A stretch of DNA of 64,000 nucleotides from Isoetes taiwanensis (taxonomy: Eukaryota > Streptophyta > Lycopodiopsida > Isoetales > Isoetaceae): assembly GCA_021234155.1 (NCBI GenBank), contig JAJEKV010000002.1, forward strand, positions 31,735,645 to 31,799,644, written 5' to 3'. The notes under the pieces are model-generated. The model was not told the DNA's origin, did no database searches, and saw nothing but the letters and a program-made list of their open reading frames with translations. A program made the translations under genes and the position numbers. Shown here in pieces: positions 21,596 to 31,300 of this stretch (its first letter is position 1; every line of letters begins with the position of its first letter).

Positions 21596-22080
21596 TCTAT
21601 GGAAACCTCCCCTAGTTTCCTTGGAAAATTGGGGAGGTTTCCATTAAAATATTTAAAAAAAAAGGGTCGTAATTAATAAAGGCGGGCGTAATTAATACAG
21701 GCATGTCTACGCAATCACCGAGATGAATATTAAAAAAGCACCTGGATGGAGGCAGATCGTGGAGGGCTTTTTTTTCTAATTTTTATAGGAAACCTCCCCA
21801 ATTTTCCATGGAAATCTCCCCTGTTTTCTTATATGGAAACCTCCCCTAGTTTTCTAGGAAAGTTGGAGAGGTTTCCAGGGAAAGGTGGGGAGGTTTCCAT
21901 GGGAACCTCCCCTATTTTCCAAAATGGAAACCTCCCCAGGTCTACCTGGAAAGTTGGGGAGGTTTCCAGGGAAAGGTGGCGAGGTTTCCGGGAAGATGAG
22001 AGAGGTTTCCAGGGAAAGTTGGGGAGGTTTCCACTGAAAGTGGGGGAGGTTTCCACGGGAAATTGGGGAGGTTTCCATTG
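21596..22080. repeat. GGAAACCTCCCC / GGGGAGGTTTCC repeat array
   Basis: A hairpin pair at 21596-21643 is followed, from 21787, by a dense series of roughly 20-base units of the type GGAAACCTCCCC(A/T)ATTTTCC and its inverse GGAAAGTTGGGGAGGTTTCC. At least fourteen unit copies can be counted and their orientation switches near 21860-21960. Open frames on both strands (ETSPTFPGNLPNF-type repeats on minus) are consequences of a period near 21 and not evidence of a gene. The same unit is at 9519-9590. Confidence 0.85.
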
Positions 22081-22215
22081 AAGTCCAACCCAAATCGGGC
22101 GTAGAAAAAACCATCGATTCTCATCTGCATACATGCTTAACTCGTCATTCTCACCTGAAGGTATGTTCTTTAACTCTGCCCGTCCGATCTTTCCTTTCCT
22201 TTGGGTTTTTTTTTA

Positions 22216-22270
22216 GGTTACGAAATAACCCTCTCGGTTTGAGGGCCTCGAGGGTTATTTTTCGTAATCC
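22216..22270. repeat. Mini inverted-repeat element (MITE-like hairpin)
   Basis: GGTTACGAAATAACCCTC at 22216-22233 and GAGGGTTATTTTTCGTAATCC at 22250-22270 form an almost perfect stem around a 16-base loop. A complete 55-base foldback could be a very short MITE. A clear target duplication is not visible. Confidence 0.5.
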
Positions 22271-23100
22271 ACTTGAGGGGGAGGTTAACCTCCTCTTCTT
22301 CTGGGAAACAAACCAAATTTTAGCTTTCCAACTTCAACAAAATAGAAATTGCTCAAAGTTTCTATTACTAGCAGATTACATCTAATGTATGTGATGCCCC
22401 CAAGGAATTGAAACTTGGAAAATCCAATCGAGCTCTATTGCACTTATATGTATCAATTTCAAACAAGCAGTCAGAGTTGTCAGGAGGGTCAACTCGGCAG
22501 GCTCGTTGCAAATGCTGTCATTTTCCTTGGTATGCAAGCATCCAGTAAAGAGGGCCCCTATTTTGTAGCATGCCAAGTGAGTTGTAAGTACCACTAACAA
22601 CACAGTTATATGGTCTAGCATGCCTAGAGTAACAGGTAACCTTGGAAGCAATCGTGGTATACACCAACTGAAATGAAGACCCCTACGGCTTCACAAAAAT
22701 CCATTATCAAAATATCGACATGGTATATATTGGCTTCACAAAAATTCGTCATCAAAATATTATAGATGTATATATTTTAGGCACGACTGTAACACTATGA
22801 CTTAAAGTACATGTTCTTTAAAGTGGTAATTCAATTAGAAACATGTTAAATGCGTTTTGTTTAAGTTAACAACTCTAAACTTAACTAGATTGGTGTGACA
22901 TGTTTTGGTTAAGTTAAAATTCTAACTTAACTTAACTAGATTAGTGCGAATATGTTTTGGTTAAGTTAAAATTATAATTTAACTAAAGCATGTCTGAAAG
23001 TCTTTTGGTTGAGCACTAACTTAATAAGACCACATCTGAACAACAAGTAATTAGGTTAAAATTCATTTTCTTTGTATTATTGAATTGAATTTTAACTTAC
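22271..23100. other. AT-rich intergenic DNA with a TTTTGGTTAAGTTAAAATT repeat
   Basis: No gene. Between about 22850 and 23040 ATGTTTTGGTTAAGTTAAAA or close variants occur four times with ACTTAACTAGATTRGTG in between, at about 55-65-base spacing. Earlier, CACAAAAATYCRTYATCAAA occurs twice (22694, 22737). Confidence 0.5.
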
Positions 23101-23102
23101 CA

Positions 23103-23380
23103 TGCGTAGGTTCATAAATTGTTTCCCACTAATACCTAGATTGAGCATAAATTCGGTCACCCTGCCCTTGCAATCTAGCTCAGTTTCTGGGTTGATTACC
23201 CGATCCATGCCCAGATATTCCTTGGTAATCACTTCAATGTCTTTTCATTTCATACAGATCAATAAGCTAGTATTCAATTCAGGTCTTCTGTTCTCTCTAA
23301 GAATGACTGAAATATCTATCTGGCTGCCTTTCTTTCCAATATTGGTGGACTCAAGAGTCATGATTTCAAATTTCTGACTA
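23103..23380 (-). pseudogene. Exon-like fragment, possibly mTERF-related
   Basis: Read on minus, a stretch bounded by an acceptor-like TTGTGTAG (about 23380) and a good donor (ATG|GTAAGTT near 23103) codes ESTNIGKKGSQIDIS, one in-frame TGA after ICMK, and then KGRVTEFMLNLGISGKQF. The last segment resembles the 'xxRVxFLxxLGIxxxxF' helices of mTERF repeats, the organellar transcription and splicing factors, but one repeat is thin evidence. The internal stop makes it a pseudogene or a captured exon. No neighbouring exon was recognised. Confidence 0.3.
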
Positions 23381-24420
23381 CACAATGTGAAAGAAAAAGG
23401 GATGATTTAGTATTTCGATCCAAATACACTCTAATAATTTGAATGGACTTTCCATTTCAGTAATAATTTTTAATCTCTGTGGCACTATTTTTGAAGGATT
23501 GAGGAGGCAACGATGCCTAGATCAGTGGCTCTGTGGCTCGGGTCAGGGGAATTCCTGGCAGTTTTCTTGCATCGAATCTCTATTATCTTCAGTTTGGAAG
23601 AGAAGAGGGTCTGGTAATCGGGTTGCAAATATAAGCGCGATGAAGTTTCAATGAATTTGTCTGCCCAAGGATCCGCCCTTTTGTTTAGTATTACCGAGGG
23701 TCTCTATTTCCCCTAAATACGAAAAAAACCATCTATCTAACTCAAAAAATCACAAACATCCTCTCACCGACTGGTTGCTCCAGCAGGAAGTCCATATACA
23801 TGTGACTTTTTTGACATGCCACCTGGATGTTTTCTGCATTTTCAAGTGTGCCAGCTGAACTTTTGATGGATGTTGACTATTGAAATCACCGACATAATTT
23901 TGAAATATATTAGAGAATTTAAAATTAACATTTCTCCATCCCACCGCCGAGGAAGAAATACTAAAGTTCTTTTCCCTCAAGTGTCTGTACCAGACAAGTT
24001 TGGGCTTATTAGAAAGCTTTGCAATCAAGATTCTAATAGCATATGGTTCGACCAAAACGGGTAAATCTGTAAGAAGTTATAGCCATTTTATCAAAGGCGG
24101 TGCATTCCTAATTATGGGTTTTTAGATTTTACTTTTAAAAAACATTTTAATCTAATAGTATCCACCTCGTATATTACACGATGTGACATGTGCACATATT
24201 AAAAATTCAAGAAAAAATTCATGTTTTTTCTCCCCAACAGGAATTTCCAATTTCAAGAGGTGCTCTCCTAGGGAGTCATGTTCACATACACAATCCCCCA
24301 TTAGAAAGTTGCCCCACTCTGCCATGTGGCAATCTCGAACAAGAAAAACCACCTTTTCCACTTATTTCTTTTGCCGATTTCCTCTTAAATGGTAAACTAA
24401 GCAAATTTGTTGCCTAATTT
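23381..24420. other. Intergenic DNA, no supported gene
   Basis: Only short overlapping frames on both strands, none with a recognisable domain. Nothing further seen. Confidence 0.4.
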
Positions 24421-24423
24421 AAG

Positions 24424-24604
24424 GGGAACAAGGACCGGTGCCTGAGTAAGCAAAAGCTTCAGCTTCTGGAACGCTGCCTCCGCCTGGGGATTCCAAGCCC
24501 AAGAGGATTCATCACCCGTGAGTTTATGAATGGGATTAGCAACGGCAGCGAGGCCAGGAATGAAAGTGGCATAGTAATTGACCTTACCCAGCGTGTCTCT
24601 TTAA
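24424..24604 (-). pseudogene. Ty3/gypsy RT-RNase H remnant, downstream part
   Basis: On the minus strand, directly after the TTAA at 24601-24604, the sequence codes LGKVNYYATFIPGLAAVANP and then ESSWAWNPQAEAAFQKLK, ending near APVL. This is the thumb-to-RNase H junction of a Ty3/gypsy polymerase ('FLGxxxYYRxFIP...F.W...CQxAFxxLK'). The upstream half of the same protein lies beyond the piggyBac-like insertion at 27191-27483. A small deletion after KETR shifts the frame, and homology is lost near 24424. Orientation, order and phase of the two halves agree, so this was one gypsy fragment before the insertion. Confidence 0.8.
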
Positions 24605-27190
24605 CACTAGAGTTGTCCCGGGGACCATTTCTGGTCCATGGACCAGAAATGGTCCACCATACCCCCTGCCACTTAAACCGATATATCTCACAAGAGAAAT
24701 TTTAATTTTAAAATATACCACCACTATTTGAATCCTCACTTGATTCTTAACGACCTGTAAGAATTTCATGACCACTGGATTCACCTTTATATTGGTATGA
24801 TTGTTCAAACTTTGGAGAATTTGGCAGTTTTTACAGCACTCTAGAACTGCATTCTTCAATTTTCTAGCATAAAAGTGTCTAAACCTTGCCAAATATGAAA
24901 TTAATTGATATATTATGATAAAACATGTTTTGCCACTATCATTTGATATCAATTGAAGCCGCCAAACCCTATTTCGCTTAAAAATGCTGCATGAGGTTCA
25001 AGAATTATTTCTCTCTTATTATTACAAGTTTCGACTTAATTTTTGTGACAATGAGTCCTTAACTAGACAAACTATAGTCTAAGGAATTTTTTTTATGTTT
25101 ATATGTTTTTTTTAGTATCATTATTAACTAAGGAAATTATTGTACAGAATTCAAAATAAAAATATGGGTTAAAGTGCTTCGATAAACCCCATCTATAAGT
25201 CTCATAAGGATAGTAAATGATGCATTCTAATTAACTCTATATAGGAATTCACTTTATCAACATAAATATAGTGTAACTAGGGTATAACCATGCATTATCT
25301 AGATCTAAACAAGATCTACAAAGAAAGGTTCCAAAGTGCATTGATTAGACCCTTATAGGTCTAAAACTCAACAATAATGTAGGTAATGATGGTTATTGAT
25401 TAATAGAGGACAATATCACGAAGTTTAGCCATGACTATAAATAAATAGATCAAAAGACTTTTCGTACCTGTTTTTCTAGTTCATCTAAAATATTAACTTA
25501 TTGCACTACATTTCTCCCATAAGCCTTTTAAATGGCTCAATATATGATAAAAAGGGATATTGAGGTCCTCGATGTGGTCTTATTAGAAAAAAATGTAGAA
25601 ACCTACTTACTTTCCACTATTATAAAGTTAAACAATGTGTGGCTGCTCCAAAGTGTTGTAGTCTAAGTAGGACCATAGTACATGTAGATCAACTTTTATG
25701 ACAAGTTATAATTTTTGTAAATTTGAACGTTTGTTGACAATATATATCGCAAATTTCATGTTAGAATAATATATTATATACAAGATTTGAATATAAATAA
25801 GCATGGACTATTTATAGGTCCAGAATTAAACCAACTGGATTGAGAAAATTTCTCTATTTATTTGCATTGGCTCTATTCATTTTGTCCCCTACAATGATAT
25901 TATGATTTCTCATCGTCTATAAGATAATCTTTGAAAGGTGTAAGTGGACTTTCTCATACATTCAAAGTAGCCCTTAGCTACTTAATTTTTGTGCTTCAAT
26001 ATCACCTTTTAGATAGACAATCCTCCCTAATCAACTAATGTTATCATATTTAATGTGATATAAACTATATTCTAAAGAATTGATTAAGATGATGATGTTC
26101 TTGACTTTTAAATGAGAGGGTTATGTGGACCAATAATTGGCATCGGCATAGCAGTCTATCTTGATCTTCTTTAGTCATACCTTTTCATATTTTTCCTTGG
26201 TTCAGCTTGCATTGCTATCTTAACTTTGGGAAGCTTTGAAATATGGTGTTTGAAGTTCATTTTCAAGGCACAAATCTAGAGATCAAATATGGAAAACATT
26301 TGATGATAACTTGGAAGTAATACTAAAAGTTTTAGCCCAAACCTAGCAATAGATATTTTTTATTGATAGAGGATCTCATGAAATACTAATATCCTAAAAT
26401 TCAGCTTGAGATCGAATAACATAAAGAAGTTATTGATTTAAAATGAACATGTGGACCAGTAATGGTCTTAGGTACAGAAACCTTTATTGATTTATCATGA
26501 TCGTGCCTTTTGCTCTTTTTCTTTACTTGTTTTTTCACTGGTTTCATATCCATACAAGCATTCATATATGATTTTTTTAATAATATACTATTTCAATACA
26601 TTTCCTTCAAATATAACAAAACTTAAAATTGTTACTATAAGTCAAAGCTGAATCTTCAAATTACAGGCCAACAAATATTTTTTATGCATGAAGCAATTAG
26701 TCAACTACTTATATTCCAAATTTGAAGCGAAAAATCATTTTCATGCAAAAGTTATAGAATTTTAATTGAAACAGCCTTCTGGGAACCATTATTGGTCCAT
26801 AGAAGACAGAAAACTGTTTTGACCCTGTCATGTTTGACTGACTATATCTTCCTTTCTAGACTTCAAATTGGAACAAGGTTTTTTGTGTATTCATCCTTAT
26901 CTTGTATAGAAATATTACAATGAAAAAAATCAAAAAAATCTTTTTATTGAGACAGTTTTACATTATGTAAACATGAAGCAAACTGGACTTGACCCCCCTT
27001 GGTTCACCTAGACATAACTTTCAATTTTAGGGGTATATGCATTTTTAACTATTTTTCCTGTACAATATGACTGCCATATATTAACATGTAGAAAGGGTTT
27101 AACTGAATTTTATGCCATTGATTTTATATGAATTTTAAAGCGAACTGTACAAATGAACCATTTATGGTCCATCAAGGGACAACTCTAGTG
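24605..27190. mobile_element. piggyBac-like DNA transposon, non-autonomous (TTAA target site)
   Basis: A 2,586-bp insert is bounded by TTAA at 24601-24604 and 27191-27194 and ends in perfect 15-bp inverted repeats CACTAGAGTTGTCCC (24605-24619 and 27176-27190). Just inside the left end is a perfect 34-bp palindrome (24622-24655). The right end carries a related GAACCATTTATGGTCC (27155-27170). The insert lies in a gypsy reverse-transcriptase remnant, and the reading frame joins cleanly through a single TTAA. TTAA duplication, short TIRs starting with C and a precise junction are the marks of piggyBac. Kolobok and Sola3 also use TTAA but their termini differ. The interior is AT-rich, has no long open frame, and repeats a GGACCA...TGGTCC motif. 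No transposase is visible, so it would need one in trans or is dead. Confidence 0.8.
25805..26800. repeat. Periodic GGACCAnTAATGGTCC motifs inside the piggyBac-like element
   Basis: Near-palindromes occur at 25805-25821 (GGACTATTTATAGGTCC), 26127-26140 (GGACCAATAATTGG), 26453-26467 (GGACCAGTAATGGTC) and 26782-26800 (GGAACCATTATTGGTCCAT), i.e. every 322-329 bases. The terminal relative follows at 27155. The three later motifs are preceded by similar AT-rich words (TTTTAAATGA, TTTAAAATGAAC, TTTTAATTGAAAC). The interior therefore seems built from several copies of the right-end subterminal sequence. Confidence 0.6.
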
Positions 27191-27483
27191 TTAATGTTGG
27201 TTGGTGCCTGTGCTTTCAGTACGCAACTGATTTTAGCAGGATCCGTGGTAATGCCTTCTTTACTAACCACATGACCTAAAAGAACACCTGAGGTGACACA
27301 AAAAGTGCATTTTTCGGGATTGAGACTGATACCAGACTCATCACATTTTTGAAAAACCAGCTCTAACTTCTCTAGGTGATCATCCATGGAGCTGTAGGCT
27401 GAGAAATCATCTTGAACCAAAAAAACTTGAGTCTTGGCGAGCTTTGGCAAGCTAGTTTTGTCATGCATTCTCTCTATAGGTTA
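27191..27483 (-). pseudogene. Ty3/gypsy reverse transcriptase remnant, upstream part
   Basis: Minus-strand frame: VQDDFSAYSSMDDHLEKLEL, then FQKCDESGISLNPEKCTFCV, then GVLLGHVVSKEGI, running up to the TTAA at 27191-27194. This is the palm of a Ty3/gypsy reverse transcriptase: the YVDD-type motif is altered to VQDD, and SLNPxKC...LGHxVSxxGI is intact. The remainder of the domain is on the other side of the 2.6-kb insert. The first aspartate region is degraded and no gag, protease, integrase or LTRs are recognisable nearby, so only a polymerase fragment survives. Confidence 0.85.
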
Positions 27484-28378
27484 CTTTAAGCTTGGCACTA
27501 GGGCAGTTTCCATGAGTCGACCTACTTGAGATTCCTGATCCACACGGCAAGGTAAGCCTCTAAGAAATGGAAGCATCGTCCCCGTGAACGTGCAATCATG
27601 GCAAGGTAAGCCCAGGCTTCGAAATCCCCAATAGCTCTAACCAGATAATTTGCCAATAAGTGTCATGCTCCACCGAATTTTGAATATAAACTCAAGATTA
27701 TTTACCAGATTTTGAAGGAAACCCCACAATTTATTTGCCCGCAAATAAAAATTTAAACCGAAAAATAAGGATTGTGACGGCAAATTTAGGAGACAAACTC
27801 CTAGTTTTTTGATGCGTGGGTAAGCCTGAAAGACATAGGACATCATTCTCGTGAACATGCGATCCTCGTTCTTAGTTTCTTGGCAACGGGTAAGGAATCT
27901 TGTTCTTAGTTTCTTGACAAAGAATAAGGAATCTTGACAGGATTAGCAAATCAAGAAACTTTCTTCTAGATAACAACAAAAGGGATTTTTGAACATGGGC
28001 ACTTTAGAAAGCTGAGTCAACGAAGTTCATAAAACGTCCATTTGAAAACCTGACTCAACTGAGGTCAAATGTTCATGGGAACATGCTATATCTTCGTCTG
28101 ACTTCAACAAAACCTCAAGATTTTGGAAACCGCCTTAATTGGAATGGCTGCCGGATTTGTATACCAGTTTTTATGACATGGGTAACTAAGAAACTAAGAC
28201 GAGTGTGGAATGAAAATGCACCCTAATCTTCACAAAGAACTTTGCATGGGCATGACTACACACAATTCGTACTTTGCATAAACTGATTAAAGTAATGTTC
28301 GATCCATGTGAGACCCATGAACCATTTTCATTATAACCTATATTATTAAAGTCGTCAGTGCCAGCTATGATGCATTGC
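27484..28378. other. Spacer between gypsy remnant and USB1, with short duplications
   Basis: No gene. GTTCTTAGTTTCTTGRCAA and TAAGGAATCTTG occur twice near 27870-27935, and GTGAACRTGCRATC with GGCAAGGTAAGC-type words recurs around 27540-27610 and 27850. The last few hundred bases before 28379 should include the USB1 3' UTR and polyadenylation site on the minus strand, but I cannot place a signal with confidence. Confidence 0.4.
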
Positions 28379-31300
28379 TCACTGCTTTGACTTCCATATC
28401 CAATAATCTTGTTGGCCAGCTTTGCAATTAACTTCTGATAATATATATGACCAGAAAACATCTGAGCTTTTGTTCAATACATCAGCAACTTTTTGCAACT
28501 CATCACGGATATCACCTACTGCCCAAGCAAGAGAAATGTGGGGGCGAGGATTCTGCAAGCATGAAATAGCATAAACTCAGATTACAAAATTGACTTGACA
28601 GCAAGGTTCCATATACCTCGTAAAATGATGGTAAATTGTGAAGCTTAAAAGCTTCATTCACAAAGTTGACCTGCCTCGAAATCTGGAAACATAAGAGCCA
28701 ACTAAGATGGTTAGTATGTTCTTTCACAGCCAAACACCATAACATAACCATGCTCTATTCATCCCCCGCTGTTTATGGAACACTTATTGGTCAAATACAG
28801 AGATGGGGAGAGGAAAGACTCTTAACAGGAAGGGAGAGTTACATGCAAGGAAACAATGCTCATATTCCTGACCTGATTTGATACCCAGTTACATAATTTG
28901 GCTGCTGCAAAATAGACTGGCTCATGGATACAGTGTATGCACTTTGCAAGCCAATATGAGGCTTTGTAATCACCTAATCTACATTCTAACACCGGTGACA
29001 ATTGGAGATGAAAAAAGGTAACAAAGATGCCATCAGACCTGTTAAATATGCCCTGGCCTCAAGGTAAATCTGCTAGTGTGGCAGAATTTTTAAGAAGAGA
29101 TACAAAGCATATGTTGGAGAAGAATCCGCTCGGGTTTAGAACAGCTCCAACCTGTTGCACAGGAACATCTAACTAGTTGGCTCGTGGATACTAACACCTA
29201 CTGTTCATGGGATTTAGTTGCTGCAATGGACCTGTCTAAGGAGTATCTGCCGCATGCTTGACTGGGCAGGATATTTGGACATGATGCAAAGCTGCCAGCT
29301 CTTAGAAGGAGAAACTTGGAATGTAGTCTTGCACCTCTGGAATAAGTTCGGGCACTCTAATGCATTAGCAAATTCCCATGCTACTAAACACCTTTTTGAG
29401 CTCCTGTGTCTTGACTTGTTACGTGCCAGTGGTTTCTGTAAATAATTCCAGCTAATTTCGAGTCATGGTATCAGAGAAATTAGCAGCTCCAACACAAGCT
29501 AATACCAAGTGTAATAATGCTTCCATAACTCAGATCATATCTCTCAGTGAATAGTTCAGCTAATTTCGAGCTGTGGTATCAGAGAGATTAGCAGCTCCAG
29601 CACAAGCTAATACCAAGTGTAATGATGCTTTGATGACTCAGATCATAACTCTCAGTAAATTGTTCAGCTAATGTCAAGTCGTGATATCAGAGAGATTAGC
29701 AGCTCCAACACAAGCTAGCTGCCATGCGTAATGATGTTTTGATGCCTGGTTCGTTCAATCCAAAGTTTTCCTGAGTCGTATGATCCTTATGCTCAAGCCC
29801 CTGCCATTGGGTTATGAAGACGAATTTAACATCCATTGAAGCAAAACATGTGAGATTTGGTGCCCAGAATAGTTTGTGCTAAATGTGTGTATTGGACCAG
29901 GTACCATTCTGATGGAACAGTGACGAAGTACAAAGCCAGGCTTTTTGCATAAGGCTCAACAGGAAGCTCTCGCTTTTACTGAGGTATTTGCCCCTGTTGC
30001 ATGCATGTCCATTGCTTGAGCTGTAATTCCTCTTGCTGCCATACATGAAGGGCTGGCATTTGCATTAAATTGATTTCAGATCTGCTTTCCTCAATGGAGA
30101 CTTGAAAGAAAATTTATAGTATGCACCAGCCTCCTGACAGCAAAATGCTCATGCTTTCTTTAACATGGCTACACAAGATCACTGAGGTGTAAAACTTGTA
30201 CCATTGTTGCTTACATACCTTAGAGCTACTTTCAGAAAAAACTTTAAATCACTAGTTTGGGTGTCATGCATGATTGCCGTGGTGTGAAAGTATTCAGAAG
30301 GCAAATGGAGTCGGTTGACAGAGCAAATATACAATCGAGACTGCTAGGTGAAGTTCACATGGAGTTGTGCAAATCAGCTGCCTATCTAATGAAAAAAACG
30401 GCAGAAACTCTCGCTTGATACTCATTGCAAATTCCACATTGAGCATAAGCCTGACATCATTTATGCAGTAGGTTTGTTATCTCGGTTCATGCAGCAACCA
30501 AAAGTTACTTATTGGCACCTGCTAAAAGAGTGTTCGGTGCAATTTCGATCTGCACAACCGAGGCTGCATTGAAAGCATTGTGCACTAGCATGCAGGTGCT
30601 ATGGCTGGTCTGTTCTCATAAACATCAGGAGTTCAAAGACTAGCCTAGGGCATTTATGGTCTAATAATAGTGGAGCAAAGAACATGCAACTGGTGCCAGG
30701 TGGCATCCACTTAGCTAACACAAGGAGTCATCAGTCCATGAAAGGATGTTAAAACATCAGACATGAATAAAGCAATAAACATAAATTTGTCGAATTTAAG
30801 AACATATTTATCAATACCTCTAGTAGTCCCGTTGATAAGATTTCCAAAGCAAGAAAAGACCTTGTTTTTTCTTCGTTAACAAATATTTCCCATTTTCCAA
30901 ACTCTATTGTAAACCTGATGAACTAAAATTTATAAAACACCAACATATAGAACCATAGTTAGCATCTTCACTACACGATAACAGTAGATAACACAGATTA
31001 AATTTCAAATTCTCACCGCTTTTGGCCACGAAATCTTTGTCGCATGATAGACACAAGAGAGCTGATTTGATGAATTCGAACAGGCACTGTATGTGAGAGA
31101 CTGATATGGTATTCCTTGGCTACTATGATCCTTTTAGCATTATCCAAAGATGGAACAGGCTGGACAATGTCAACCCCACATAACTGTGGACACAAAGCAA
31201 ATGCATTTGCAAGTAATGTCTCCAAAACACATTTGATGTTGGGGGATATAATAACTGTTAAAGAAAACATCCAGTTTTTTAGGGTGAAGGAAAACAAAAA

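Larger units (their letters stand above)
28683..30817 (-). other. Large USB1 intron (intron 4) hosting retrotransposon debris
   Basis: This 2135-base intron separates the exon ending with LLE from the exon starting with ISRQVNF. Splice sites are normal (GAG|GTATTG and TTTCCAG|ATT on minus). It contains a triplicated LTR/primer-site unit and a decayed copia polymerase on the plus strand, i.e. antisense to USB1. The other introns are far shorter except the first. Confidence 0.8.

Noticed and set aside
21746-22134. Open frames with ETSPTFPGNLPNF-type peptide repeats
   Set aside because: They are produced by the GGAAACCTCCCC unit of about 21 bases. Several overlapping frames are open simultaneously.
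24605-27190. Kolobok or Sola3 element in place of piggyBac
   Set aside because: These also duplicate TTAA, but their ends typically begin with purines or GAG. The CACTAG ends fit piggyBac better. Not fully excluded without a transposase.
24605-27190. CACTA (En/Spm) transposon because the TIR begins CACTA
   Set aside because: CACTA elements make 3-base duplications and have longer subterminal repeats. Here the flanks are TTAA on both sides and the gypsy frame is continuous through one TTAA.
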